This document shows, in pieces, positions 8,065 through 15,870 of a stretch of 24,516 nt of DNA. The notes under the pieces were generated by a model. It saw only the letters and a list, made by a program, of their open reading frames with translations. It was not told the DNA's origin and did no database searches. Origin of the DNA: Actinomycetes bacterium (GTDB taxonomy: Bacteria; Actinomycetota; Acidimicrobiia; Acidimicrobiales; SZUA-35); the NCBI GenBank assembly GCA_024227975.1, contig JAAETV010000725.1:1-24516 (forward strand). The letters are read 5' to 3'. The translations under genes were made by a program, and so were the position numbers. Numbering within the stretch: the first letter of the stretch is position 1; each line of letters begins with the position of its first letter.

Positions 8065-8520
8065 CTAGGTCGATTCCAATTGACGCTTGATGTTGGCCAG
8101 GCAGATCTCGGCTTCATCTTCCATCCGCTGGATCATCTCTGTGGTCGGAGGTTTCGGACGGGCCGGGTTGATGACGCGCCGCGTATAGCGGCAGCGGTCT
8201 GGGCCCAGCTCCTCCACCTCGTAGCGCGCAATCACCGGACCGGTGAACGGTGTCTCGGTCTCGGCCTCCCACAGGCTGGGATCGATTCGCAGATTGACCC
8301 GCCAGCTCAGGCCAACCTCACCCTTGCGGGTGACCCAACGCTCGGTGAAGGTCTCACCAGCCAACAGGGGTCGGTTCTCGCTGCTGATCTCGTGGGTGGC
8401 TGGCATCCACTCACACCATGACTGCGGGTTCGAGACATAGTCGAGCACCCTCTGGGCTGGCGCATCGATGACGATGTCGGCTGATTGCTCGAAGGGGGTG
8501 GTGTCTGATGGGCTGTTCAC
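8065..8520 (-). CDS. SRPBCC (START-like) family protein
   Basis: A 151-aa protein with the SRPBCC/polyketide-cyclase helix-grip pattern. It opens with FEQSADIVIDAPAQRVLDYVSNPQSWCEWMP, the usual first strand and helix leading to the 'W..W.P' turn. Alternating strands follow, then a long C-terminal amphipathic helix (about 128-150) that closes the hydrophobic pocket. The fold binds small hydrophobic ligands; the ligand and any enzymatic role are unknown. It starts with GTG at 8518-8520, only 9 nt after the K+ channel stop codon, so the two genes are very likely co-transcribed and perhaps translationally coupled; its own ribosome site is weak. Confidence 0.85.
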   Translation of the reverse strand: MNSPSDTTPFEQSADIVIDAPAQRVLDYVSNPQSWCEWMPATHEISSENRPLLAGETFTERWVTRKGEVGLSWRVNLRIDPSLWEAETETPFTGPVIARYEVEELGPDRCRYTRRVINPARPKPPTTEMIQRMEDEAEICLANIKRQLEST

Positions 8521-8529
8521 GCTATCCGC

Positions 8530-9321
8530 TCAGCTCAGCTCGGCATGAGTTGATGAGGCTGGTCGGTGCTCCAGATCTTGACGGAGGTCGCTCAGCTGGC
8601 ATTCGATCCGGTCGAGTTGCCTGGCCAGTTCGTTGGTGTCTTCCTCGTCTTCGGTTTCGTTGGCGACGAAGAAGGCGGCGATGTTGGCGGTGATGACGGA
8701 CAGGGCGCCGATCCCAGCCAGTATGAGGCCGACGGCGATGAAGCGTCCCGTGGCGGTGACAGGGACCTCATCGCCGTAGCCAACCGTGGTACAGGTGACG
8801 AAGGCCCACCACAGACCATCACCCACCCCACTGATGGTGCTGTTTGGTTGATCGTGTTCAGCAATCGAGGCCATCCCACCCCCGATGATGATGATCCCAG
8901 CGATGACAGCCATGGTGGCGCCGAACCCTGGGCGTCGAGCCAGTCGGCGAACAGCGATGAAAGCCCGGGCTCCACCTGAACCAGCCCGGACCAATCGGAG
9001 AACCCGGCCTACCCGGAAGGGGCGTAGGAGAGGGAGCACGACCAGGACCAGGTCGAGTTTGTGGGTTCGAACCATCTCCCACTTGTCCGGGGCAAGGTAC
9101 AAGAGCACGACATATTCGATCGTGAAGCCAGCCCAGATGACGAGGCCGACGATCTCGAGGGCAAGAAGCGCTTGTCCGCTCAGATCTTCGAAGAGCGGTA
9201 CGAGGACGATGAAGATGAGCATCCCCGAGAGCACCAGCATGGGGATCTCAGCCTTCGTGGCCGCGGCATCGAACCGCTGTTGACGTTCATCATCACCTTG
9301 TTTCTGAGAGCTGGAATGCAT
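8530..9321 (-). CDS. Voltage-gated-type potassium channel subunit
   Basis: A 263-aa membrane protein with six predicted helices: S1 about 25-45, S2 about 51-77, S3 about 87-99, an S4-like helix with repeated Arg (PFRVGRVLRLVR, 101-112), S5 about 133-154 and S6 about 193-220. The pore loop carries the K+ selectivity filter TTVGYGD at 178-184. This is the architecture of KvAP-like tetrameric cation channels; the spaced arginines suggest voltage sensing. A charged acidic linker and a likely coiled coil (about 222-251, ELARQLDRIECQLSDLRQDLE) follow S6 and may hold the tetramer together. The start is the ATG at 9319-9321 with AAAGGAT about 7 nt upstream; GTG at 9339 would bury that site. It lies upstream of the SRPBCC gene in one unit. 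Confidence 0.93.
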   Translation of the reverse strand: MHSSSQKQGDDERQQRFDAAATKAEIPMLVLSGMLIFIVLVPLFEDLSGQALLALEIVGLVIWAGFTIEYVVLLYLAPDKWEMVRTHKLDLVLVVLPLLRPFRVGRVLRLVRAGSGGARAFIAVRRLARRPGFGATMAVIAGIIIIGGGMASIAEHDQPNSTISGVGDGLWWAFVTCTTVGYGDEVPVTATGRFIAVGLILAGIGALSVITANIAAFFVANETEDEEDTNELARQLDRIECQLSDLRQDLEHRPASSTHAELS

Positions 9322-9380
9322 ACGCCGATCCTTTCTCACTATTCAAGCCGGCCACGGAGATGACTCTATGGTGGCTTCTG

Positions 9381-10574
9381 ATGGCAGCAACGAAACCAGA
9401 CAAGTCCGGCCCTCTCGCTGGCGTACGTGTTCTCGACTTGTCCAAGGTGGTGATGGGTCCACTATCGACCCAGTTGCTTGGCGATCTCGGCGCCGATGTG
9501 ATCAGTATCGAAGACGGCACCGGCGACACCAATCGCTCAATGGGCCCCGGCCCGGTGCCCGGTCTATCGGGAGTGTCGCTCAACCTCCTGCGCAATAAGC
9601 GCAGTGTTGCCCTCGACCTCAAGCACCCCGATGGCCGCCAGGCCTTCCTCCGCCTGGTGGCCACGGCCGATGTCTTGGTCACCAACCTCCGTCCCGGCCC
9701 CCTCGACCGCCTCCGGCTGACCTACGATGACGTCCGAGAGGTCAGCCCCGACATCATCTTCTGTCAAGCCCACGGCTACCCATCCGACAGCGATGATGCC
9801 AACGCCCCGGCCTATGACGACATCATCCAGTCGGCCAGCGCCATCGGCGAGCTGTTCGAACGCCAGGGCCATCGGCCAAGCCTGATACCGACCCTGGTTG
9901 CCGACAAGGTCGCAGGTCACACGATCACCTCGTCGGTGTTGGCTGCCCTCTTTCACCGGACGAGAACAGGGGAGGGCCAACACATAGAGGTCCCCATGAT
10001 CGATGTCATGCGAGCCTTCATCCTGGTCGAACACGGTGCAGGAGCTATCCCTGAGCCACCCGTCGACCGTGCTGGGTACCGTCGCATCCTCACTCCCGAG
10101 CGACGACCTCAGCAGACCTTGGACAGTTGGATCAATGTCCTGCCCTACGTGGCCGAGCACTATCACGTCTTGTTTCGCGCTGGTGGTCTCGAGGAGCTCG
10201 TAGACGACCCTCGCATCGCCACCCGAGAATCGCGTATCGCCAACAGTGACAGCCTCTATCGCCAGCTGGCCGCCATCCTGGCTGAACGCACCACCGAGGA
10301 GTGGATGGCTCTGTGTGATCGGGAGGGTATTCCTGCCACCTGCGCTGCCTCCCTCAGTGACCTGGTCGACGACCTACCACTCGAGGAGCACCCGGTGGCT
10401 GGGACCTATCGCCTCATCCCGCCCCCAGTCCGGTTCTCCTCTACCCCAGCCTCTGTCCGTTCGCCGGCCCCAACTATCGGCCAACACGGCAGGGAGTTAC
10501 TGACCGAAGTTGGCTACGACGAGGCTACTCTCGATGCCCTCGAAGCTGCCGGTGTTCTGGTTGTCGATGGTTGA
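9381..10574 (+). CDS. CaiB/BaiF (class III) CoA transferase
   Basis: This 397-aa protein follows the family III CoA-transferase pattern: GPLAGVRVLDLSKVVMGP at the N-terminus, LGADVISIE for the CoA-binding Rossmann part, NLLRNKRSVALDLK, and the catalytic Asp in the AYDDIIQSAS segment (Asp146). A later TGEGQHIEVPMIDV segment and a C-terminal TIGQHGREL ending are also typical. Such enzymes move CoA between carboxylic acids, for example in carnitine, oxalate, bile-acid or alpha-methyl branched-acid metabolism; the acid used here cannot be told. The ATG at 9381 gives the expected short N-terminus and has a GGTGG about 6 nt upstream; an ATG at 9360 would add MTLWWLL. It is divergent from the K+ channel. 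Its identity is clear, its substrate is not. Confidence 0.92.
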   Translation: MAATKPDKSGPLAGVRVLDLSKVVMGPLSTQLLGDLGADVISIEDGTGDTNRSMGPGPVPGLSGVSLNLLRNKRSVALDLKHPDGRQAFLRLVATADVLVTNLRPGPLDRLRLTYDDVREVSPDIIFCQAHGYPSDSDDANAPAYDDIIQSASAIGELFERQGHRPSLIPTLVADKVAGHTITSSVLAALFHRTRTGEGQHIEVPMIDVMRAFILVEHGAGAIPEPPVDRAGYRRILTPERRPQQTLDSWINVLPYVAEHYHVLFRAGGLEELVDDPRIATRESRIANSDSLYRQLAAILAERTTEEWMALCDREGIPATCAASLSDLVDDLPLEEHPVAGTYRLIPPPVRFSSTPASVRSPAPTIGQHGRELLTEVGYDEATLDALEAAGVLVVDG

Positions 10575-10931
10575 AGGAAACGGGACCTTCTCCTCTGCTC
10601 CGCAGCAGATACCGGTGTCTACCGTGGGTGTGCTTGCAACAGGCTGAGGGTCACAGCAATGTCTCGAGCAAGAGTTCTATCGACAGGAGGCAGCATATTC
10701 AGGCTCCGCCAGGTGACTGTTCTGGAGTCTGAGCCGGCACAACCAACGAAGATCCAAACGGAGGTCATTTGTCGGCCATGACCGCCGACAGGACTTGAGA
10801 CTTCCCAAGGTCAAGGACACTGCAACGGCTGACCCATCAGCCCGTGGTTCTTGGCGCTCTGGGCCGGCAAGTACCGATGATCTCTCCACGATCGGCGAGC
10901 AATCAACGCTCTACACAGCAATGAGACCTTA
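10575..10931. other. Longest intergenic region; possible leader of the PPK2 pair
   Basis: No convincing protein-coding gene is found over 357 nt, and the base composition looks less GC-rich by eye than the flanking genes. A small frame, ATG at 10659 to TGA at 10779-10781 (40 codons, starting MSRARVLSTGG), is preceded by GAGGG at 8 nt. Its stop overlaps (ATGA) a six-codon frame at 10778-10798 that sits in the loop of the hairpin at 10770-10790. A short hairpin CTGCT-CCGC-AGCAG also follows the CoA transferase stop, without a T run. The region presumably carries the promoter of the two PPK2 genes; I could not pick out reliable -35/-10 boxes or Pho-box repeats. Confidence 0.4.
10770..10790 (+). 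promoter_or_regulatory. Perfect 7-bp stem-loop upstream of the PPK2 pair
   Basis: TGTCGGC (10770-10776) and GCCGACA (10784-10790) are perfect inverses around the 7-nt loop CATGACC. The loop includes an ATG, and a GGAGG lies at 10760-10764 just upstream. It may be an RNA hairpin in the 5' leader or a dyad-symmetric operator. There is no T run, so it is not a standard terminator. Confidence 0.3.
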
Positions 10932-11840
10932 GTGAAAAGAGACCGAGAACCCACCCCAACCGATGATCTGAGCCAGGCGGACAACAGCGACCTCATCCTC
11001 ATGGTGCAAACTCTTCAAGAGCAGCTCGAGGAGGAACGAAATCGGGCTGACCGTCTCGAGCGGCGGGACGACCGAGAAGAGCTACTCAAGCCGTATCAGG
11101 TCGAACTGTTGAAACTGCAGCGCCACCTGGAGGCTACAGGCACGCGCATCATCGTCTTGTTCGAAGGGCGAGACGCCGCCGGCAAGGGTGGAACGATCCG
11201 GCGGGTCACCCGCTACATGAACGAGAAGCACTATCGCGTTGTCGCTTTAGGCAAGCCGACCGAGGAACAGCGATCACAGTGGTATCTCCAGCGCTATGTC
11301 GCTGAGTTTCCCCGAGGTGGGGAGATCGTGCTCTTCGATCGCAGCTGGTACAACCGCGCCATGGTTGAGCCTGTGTTCGGGTTCTGCACCGAGAAGGAGC
11401 ACAGGGACTTTCTCCGGGGTGTGGTTGGATTCGAGAAGGACCTCGTCCGCCAGGGCACGATCCTCATCAAGCTGTACTTCTCGGTCTCCAAGAAGGAGCA
11501 GCAGAGGCGTTTCGAGCGACGGCGCGATGATCCTCTTCGCCAGTGGAAGCTGAGCGAGATCGATGTCCAGGCCCAGGACTACTGGGATGACTTCACCGAG
11601 CGCAAATACGAGATGCTGCGCCGAACCCACACTCCGGCTTGCCCTTGGACGATAATCCGTTCGGGCGTCAAGCATGAGGCCCGCCTCAACGCCATGCGGG
11701 TAATCCTCGATTCGGTCGACTATGAGGACCGCAACCTCGATCTGGACTATGTACTCGATCCCGCGATCGTCGTCTCAGGTGCACACGAGGTCGAGATGAT
11801 GGAGGCTGACCGCCATGGGAAGGGACGTTTCCGCCAGTGA
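10932..11840 (+). CDS. ppk2: Polyphosphate kinase 2 family protein (class I-like), first of a tandem pair
   Basis: PPK2 enzymes transfer the terminal phosphate of polyphosphate to nucleoside diphosphates, or make polyphosphate in reverse. This 302-aa protein has the Walker A loop FEGRDAAGKGG (Gly79-Gly87), the Walker B-type FDRSWYNR (135-142) and the basic lid region FERRRDDPLRQWKLSEID (about 194-211), all diagnostic. A single kinase domain and this length agree with class I PPK2 (NDP to NTP). Residues 20-65 form a charged, probably coiled-coil extension that is missing from the second copy. It starts with GTG at 10932 directly after an in-frame TAG; the ribosome site is poor. Its stop overlaps the start of the next PPK2 gene (GTGA), so the two are translationally coupled. 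Confidence 0.93.
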   Translation: MKRDREPTPTDDLSQADNSDLILMVQTLQEQLEEERNRADRLERRDDREELLKPYQVELLKLQRHLEATGTRIIVLFEGRDAAGKGGTIRRVTRYMNEKHYRVVALGKPTEEQRSQWYLQRYVAEFPRGGEIVLFDRSWYNRAMVEPVFGFCTEKEHRDFLRGVVGFEKDLVRQGTILIKLYFSVSKKEQQRRFERRRDDPLRQWKLSEIDVQAQDYWDDFTERKYEMLRRTHTPACPWTIIRSGVKHEARLNAMRVILDSVDYEDRNLDLDYVLDPAIVVSGAHEVEMMEADRHGKGRFRQ

Positions 11841-12649
11841 GCAAACGCAGAACAGCCAACGGCAACAATCGGCTGGACAAGGACTACTACGAGAAGGAGT
11901 TGGCCCGCCTTCAGCGGGAGCTGGTGAAACTGCAGGAGTGGGTCGCAGCCGAAGGTCTCAGGGTCTGCATCATCTTCGAGGGTCGTGACGCAGCCGGCAA
12001 GGGTGGAGCGATCAAGCGGATCGTCGAACGAACGAACCCCCGGGTGGTGCAGGTGGTGGCTTTGGCCAAGCCGACCGGTCGGGAGGCGACCCAGTGGTAC
12101 TTCCAGCGCTATGTCAGCCACCTGCCAGCAGCAGGGGAGATCGTGTTGTTCGACCGGAGCTGGTACAACCGGGCCGGGGTTGAGCGCGTCATGGGGTTCT
12201 GCTCCGACGACGAGTACGACGAGTTCCTCAGGACCTGCCCCGACTTCGAGCGGATGCTGATACGCAGTGGAATCATCCTGATCAAGTTCTGGTTCTCGGT
12301 CAGTGACGCGGAACAGGAGAGTCGCTTCGCCGACCGGGTCAAGAACCCGGAGAAACGGTGGAAGCTGAGTGACATGGACCTCGAGTCCCGAGCCCGGTGG
12401 GTCGACTACAGCATCGCCAAGGACCGCATGTTCGAACACACCGACACCAAGGCCTCACCCTGGTGGGTGGTCGACGCCGACGACAAGCGACGGGCCCGTC
12501 TCAATTGCATCCATCACCTGCTGGAGAGCATCCCTTACGACGACCTGACGTCGAGCGAGATCGAATTGCCAGATCGCCAGGACCTCACCTACAAGCGACC
12601 ACCGCTCAGCGAGCAAACCTTCGTCGCTGACCGCTACCCCGACCTCTAG
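11837..12649 (+). CDS. ppk2: Polyphosphate kinase 2 family protein, second of a tandem pair
   Basis: A second PPK2 of 270 aa, with Walker A EGRDAAGKGG (Gly49-Gly57), FDRSWYNR (105-112) and a lid segment with VKNPEKRWKLSDMD. It is clearly homologous to the preceding gene across the kinase domain but differs through most of its surface, so this is an old duplication rather than a recent one. It lacks the N-terminal coiled-coil extension; its C-terminus has its own tail (about 235-270, DRQDLTYKRPPLSE). It begins with a GTG that overlaps the upstream stop in a GTGA quartet, implying coupled translation and perhaps a fixed subunit ratio. The two copies may prefer different nucleotides (ADP versus GDP or AMP) or form mixed oligomers; neither is shown by sequence. 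Confidence 0.93.
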   Translation: MSKRRTANGNNRLDKDYYEKELARLQRELVKLQEWVAAEGLRVCIIFEGRDAAGKGGAIKRIVERTNPRVVQVVALAKPTGREATQWYFQRYVSHLPAAGEIVLFDRSWYNRAGVERVMGFCSDDEYDEFLRTCPDFERMLIRSGIILIKFWFSVSDAEQESRFADRVKNPEKRWKLSDMDLESRARWVDYSIAKDRMFEHTDTKASPWWVVDADDKRRARLNCIHHLLESIPYDDLTSSEIELPDRQDLTYKRPPLSEQTFVADRYPDL

Positions 12650-12714
12650 CGGGGCCCACCGCCGGCGGAAGATCGTTGGGGAAGCGGAGGTGAGGGCGAA
12701 CACCCAGATGTGGA

Positions 12715-13551
12715 CTATCCGGTGAACCAACCGCCATCGGGGTGGATCAGCTCACCGGTCACGTAGGACGCATCGTCACTGGCTAGGAAGAGGGCGACGC
12801 TGGCGATCTCGTGCGGCTTGCCCTTGCGACCCATGGGAGTCCGGCCGATGATCAGACTGTGATACTCGTCGACTTCGTCGAGGATGGCCGTCATATTGGT
12901 ATCGATGAACCCGGGGCCGATCGAATTGACTCGGATCCCGAGCGGGGCCAGCGTTCGAGCTGCGTTCTTTGTCAGCATCCACACCCCGGCCTTGGACACC
13001 GGGTAGCTGGGGGTGCCCCACAGTGGATCTCGGGCCGCAATCGATGCGATGGTCACGATGGAGCCGCCAGTTCCCTGGTCGAGCATGATCGGGGCGGTGG
13101 CCCGGATGGCCAGGAGGGTCCCGGTCAGGTTGACGTCGAGTACCCGACGCCAGTCATCGAGGTCGAGCTCGGTCAAGGGCGCGGCCGGGTTGTTGGCTGT
13201 CGCCTCGGCCGCCTGGGCCATCCGCTTCAAGCCCCCTTCGAGATCACCGGAGCGGTAGTCACCATTGCTGATGCCAGCGGCGGTGACCACGACGTCGATT
13301 GATCCGAATACTTCGACCGTGGCTGCTGCCATGGCCTCGTTCGCCTCCTCACTGGCTGCTTCGAGCTCAACGTAGGCCGCCTTGCCCCCGGCCGCGTTGA
13401 TGGCGTCGACGGCGACGGCCCCCGGTTCGGGGAGTAGGTCAGCGATCATGATGCTCGCCCCCTCGTCTGAGAACCGTTCGGCACAAGCTCGGCCAATCCC
13501 GTTGCTGCCCCCGGTGATGAGTGCTGTCTTGCCAGCCAGTCGTCCTGTCAT
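12715..13551 (-). CDS. SDR family NAD(P)-dependent oxidoreductase with an extra loop
   Basis: A classical short-chain dehydrogenase of 278 aa. The cofactor loop is TGGSNGIG at 13-20, with an Asp after the second strand (MIADL), which usually means NAD(H). The active site is Ser170 with Tyr183-x3-Lys187 in the SYPVSKAG segment. The common NNAG motif is TAAGIS, so the Asn-Ala-Gly core is altered. About 25 residues (roughly 98-124, containing GGLKRMAQAAEATANNPAAP) are inserted where most SDRs run directly into the next helix. The C-terminal SYVTGELIHPDGGWFTG is the normal SDR ending. It would oxidise or reduce an alcohol/ketone, possibly acyl-linked given the neighbours. The ATG at 13549-13551 starts the family domain. 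Confidence 0.9.
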   Translation of the reverse strand: MTGRLAGKTALITGGSNGIGRACAERFSDEGASIMIADLLPEPGAVAVDAINAAGGKAAYVELEAASEEANEAMAAATVEVFGSIDVVVTAAGISNGDYRSGDLEGGLKRMAQAAEATANNPAAPLTELDLDDWRRVLDVNLTGTLLAIRATAPIMLDQGTGGSIVTIASIAARDPLWGTPSYPVSKAGVWMLTKNAARTLAPLGIRVNSIGPGFIDTNMTAILDEVDEYHSLIIGRTPMGRKGKPHEIASVALFLASDDASYVTGELIHPDGGWFTG

Positions 13552-13631
13552 GATGCGAACCTAGTTGAGTCAGGCCGATCGGACCATCGTGTCGTTAGCC
13601 GGCTACCGCTGGCGCGTGACAGGATCGAGCT

Positions 13632-14756
13632 GTGACCGACCACAATGACGAAGCCGAACAGCCGGTTGATCCCTTTGCCGACGAGGCTCCGCCCGAGGTC
13701 GCTGAGGTACGCCCCGGTGAGAATCTGGATTGGGAACGCATCGAGACCTATCTGCGTCAGGGCTTGCCGGCTGACCTGGATCTCGATGGCCCGCTCGAGG
13801 TGCTCCAATTCCCGAATGGCTCGGCCAACCTCACCTACCTGATCCGTTTCGGGCCAACCGAGCTTGTTCTGCGGCGCCCCCCGTTCGGAACCCTGGCTCC
13901 CGGTGCCCACGACATGAAGCGGGAGTACAAGGTTCTGTCCGTCCTGTGGAAGATCTTCGACAAGGCGCCCCGGGCCTACCTGTTCTGCGACGATCATGAC
14001 ATCGCCGGCTCCGACTTCTTTGTCATGGAGCGACGCCGTGGGGAGGTGGTGCGGAGCGTTGTCCCACCGTCCATGCGTCATCATGTCGATCTCGGCCGGC
14101 GTATGGGGTTTGCCCTGGTCGATGCCATCGCTGAATTCCACCTCCTCGAACCGTCTGACGTCGGCCTCGACGATCTCGGTCGGCCCGACGGGTTCGTCGA
14201 GCGCCAGGTCGGTGGTTGGAAGAAGCGGTGGGATCTGGTGGCCGATCCTCGTTACGACAACGTCATGAACGACGTCCACCATCGCTTGGAGCAGTCATTG
14301 CCCCCGTCCCAACGGGTCAGCTTCGTTCACAATGATCTCAAGCTCGACAACTGTATGTTCAACCCTGATGACCCGGACCGCGTGATCTCGTTCTTCGATT
14401 GGGATATGACGACCCTGGGCGATCCCCTGATCGACTTCGGCACCCTGCTGAACTATTGGCCCGACCCATCCGATCCGCCTGAGTCGGGCCGCCTCACCCA
14501 TACCGGTATGGCCGCCATGGGCCTGCCGACCAGGGCTGAGATCTCGGCTCGCTATGGGGAACGGAGCGGGCTCGATGTGTCTGGTGCCAACTGGTACAAC
14601 GCCTTCGCCCAGTGGAAGACGGCGACCGTCGTCCAACAGCTCCACCACCGTTGGCTCGTCGGTGATTCGACCAATGAGCGGATGGAGACGATTGCCGAGC
14701 GCCTGCCAGTCCTGCTGGACACCGCCGACGCCCTCCTAGCCGAGATCGGCCAGTAG
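13632..14756 (+). CDS. Phosphotransferase family protein (ACAD10/aminoglycoside-phosphotransferase-like kinase)
   Basis: This 374-aa protein has the APH (PF01636) kinase-like fold. The catalytic loop is VHNDLKLDN (His233, Asp235, Asn240) and the metal-binding motif is FFDWDMTTLGDPLIDFG (Asp256, Asp258). The N-lobe contains a glycine-rich FPNGSANLTYL strand-turn and an RRPPFGTLAPGAHDMKREY segment that is characteristic of the ACAD10/FadE-associated subgroup. That subgroup is linked to acyl-CoA dehydrogenases and phosphorylates hydroxyacyl-CoA intermediates in fatty and hydroxy acid breakdown (4-hydroxy acids in mammals). It is not an antibiotic-resistance gene by these features. It starts with GTG at 13632 and is divergent from the SDR gene, with a CoA transferase further downstream, which fits acyl-CoA metabolism. 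Confidence 0.9.
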   Translation: MTDHNDEAEQPVDPFADEAPPEVAEVRPGENLDWERIETYLRQGLPADLDLDGPLEVLQFPNGSANLTYLIRFGPTELVLRRPPFGTLAPGAHDMKREYKVLSVLWKIFDKAPRAYLFCDDHDIAGSDFFVMERRRGEVVRSVVPPSMRHHVDLGRRMGFALVDAIAEFHLLEPSDVGLDDLGRPDGFVERQVGGWKKRWDLVADPRYDNVMNDVHHRLEQSLPPSQRVSFVHNDLKLDNCMFNPDDPDRVISFFDWDMTTLGDPLIDFGTLLNYWPDPSDPPESGRLTHTGMAAMGLPTRAEISARYGERSGLDVSGANWYNAFAQWKTATVVQQLHHRWLVGDSTNERMETIAERLPVLLDTADALLAEIGQ

Positions 14757-14778
14757 AGAGCGGATCCGCAGCTCCGGC

Positions 14779-15720
14779 TCAGGCCAAGCAACGAAGAGGT
14801 CGGCCGCCATTGAAGGTGACCATGTCAGCAATGGCGGCGGCTACGTCCATAGGGCCACCATGCTCGCCCCCGTCTAGCTCGTACATCGCTCGGTGGAGGT
14901 TGCCGACGATTCGCTCGGCGTCTGTCAGCTCGGCGAAGGCTCCGAGATCTAGTTGGCGGGCCGCGTAGAGGGCACTGGTACCTGTTGCCTTGGCCTCGGC
15001 GGCTGCTTCTTGGACGAACCGGTAGTAGGCCTCGAGGTCATTGAAGATGGCTGGCGTGCACACCGGGCCATGGCCGGGCACGATCACCTCGGCGTCGAAC
15101 TGGCGCATCCGGTCCAAGGCCTCGAACGAGCCGGCAACGGAACCCATGACCACAAATGGGGTACCACCGTTGAACACCAGATCACCGGAGAACAACGTCC
15201 TGCGTTCTGGGACCCAGGCCACCACATCATTGGTGGTGTGGGCGGCGCCGCCGATGTAGTGCAGCTCGACTTTCAGGTCACCGACCCAGACATTGACCTG
15301 GTCGGTGAAGGTCACGGTTGGCGGGGCCAGCTCCAGGTCGCCCCAGTCGGCCGGTTCGAAGATGCCGTCGTAGTGCTGGATGCCGCTCCCAACCATCACC
15401 TCCCGGCAGTTCTCGTGAGCAATGATGGTCGCAGGGTGGGTCAGATAGTTGCCGTGAGTGTGGTCGCCATGATGGTGGGTGTTGACCACGGTTCTGACCG
15501 GCGCGTCGCTGACGGCGTTGGCGGCATCGAGGAAGGCGCGAGTTCGACGCTCTGTGGAGCAGGTGTCGACAGCCACGATGCCGTCGTCGGCGACCATGAA
15601 TCCAGCATTGTTGATGAACCATGTTCCGTCGGGCTGGATATAGGCGAACACCCGATCGGCTACTTCCTCAACCCGGGGTGGATCGAGACCATGGTCATGA
15701 TCGTGGCCGTGTCCGCTCAT
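14779..15720 (-). CDS. MBL-fold metallo-hydrolase with a His-rich N-terminus
   Basis: A 313-aa metallo-beta-lactamase-fold hydrolase. The metal-binding motif HxHxDH is THHHGDH (His82, His84, Asp86, His87). A second His lies in the GGAAHTTND segment, an Asp in LFSGDLVF and a final His in VPGHGPV, so the full dinuclear-site ligand set is present. The likely role is hydrolysis of a thioester or lactone, or an oxidoreduction as in other MBL members; the substrate is unknown. The first 11 residues, MSGHGHDHDHG, are a His/Asp-rich tail that could bind zinc. The ATG at 15718-15720 is chosen because AGGAG lies 7 nt upstream; a longer frame starting at 15756 lacks this. It is divergent from a CoA transferase. 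Confidence 0.9.
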   Translation of the reverse strand: MSGHGHDHDHGLDPPRVEEVADRVFAYIQPDGTWFINNAGFMVADDGIVAVDTCSTERRTRAFLDAANAVSDAPVRTVVNTHHHGDHTHGNYLTHPATIIAHENCREVMVGSGIQHYDGIFEPADWGDLELAPPTVTFTDQVNVWVGDLKVELHYIGGAAHTTNDVVAWVPERRTLFSGDLVFNGGTPFVVMGSVAGSFEALDRMRQFDAEVIVPGHGPVCTPAIFNDLEAYYRFVQEAAAEAKATGTSALYAARQLDLGAFAELTDAERIVGNLHRAMYELDGGEHGGPMDVAAAIADMVTFNGGRPLRCLA

Positions 15721-15870
15721 CCTCGTGCTCCTGTTCGCAGATCGGTGTCCGGACACTACCTCGCAAGCTCGGTCAAGGCCGCTGTCGGAGGGCGGAGAAG
15801 GGTCTGATTGTTGGCCCGTCCCGTCCCCCTCATTTGGACCGGTTGGTCGCGGACCGGCTAGTCATGGATC

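Noticed and set aside
9063..9080. GGGTTCGAACC, resembling a tRNA T-arm
   Set aside because: The flanking bases do not pair as a T stem, no acceptor or anticodon arm is nearby, and it lies inside the K+ channel gene.
10677..10889. 70-codon minus-strand frame in the gap before the PPK2 genes
   Set aside because: No ribosome site, no recognisable domain, and an Arg/Ser/Leu-rich composition typical of non-coding frames.
12659..12668. CCGCCGGCGG palindrome in the gap after the PPK2 pair
   Set aside because: Loop-free GC palindrome, no T tract; common by chance in GC-rich DNA.
13632..14756. Possible aminoglycoside-resistance gene
   Set aside because: The APH-like fold is present, but the N-lobe segments and neighbouring CoA genes point to the ACAD10-type acyl-CoA kinase subgroup.
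14760..14769. GCGGATCCGC palindrome between the convergent phosphotransferase and MBL genes
   Set aside because: A 10-nt perfect palindrome without a loop is expected many times by chance in 24 kb and cannot form a good RNA hairpin.
14953..15807. 284-codon plus-strand frame opposite the MBL hydrolase
   Set aside because: It is antisense to the intact HxHxDH gene; no family resemblance was seen.
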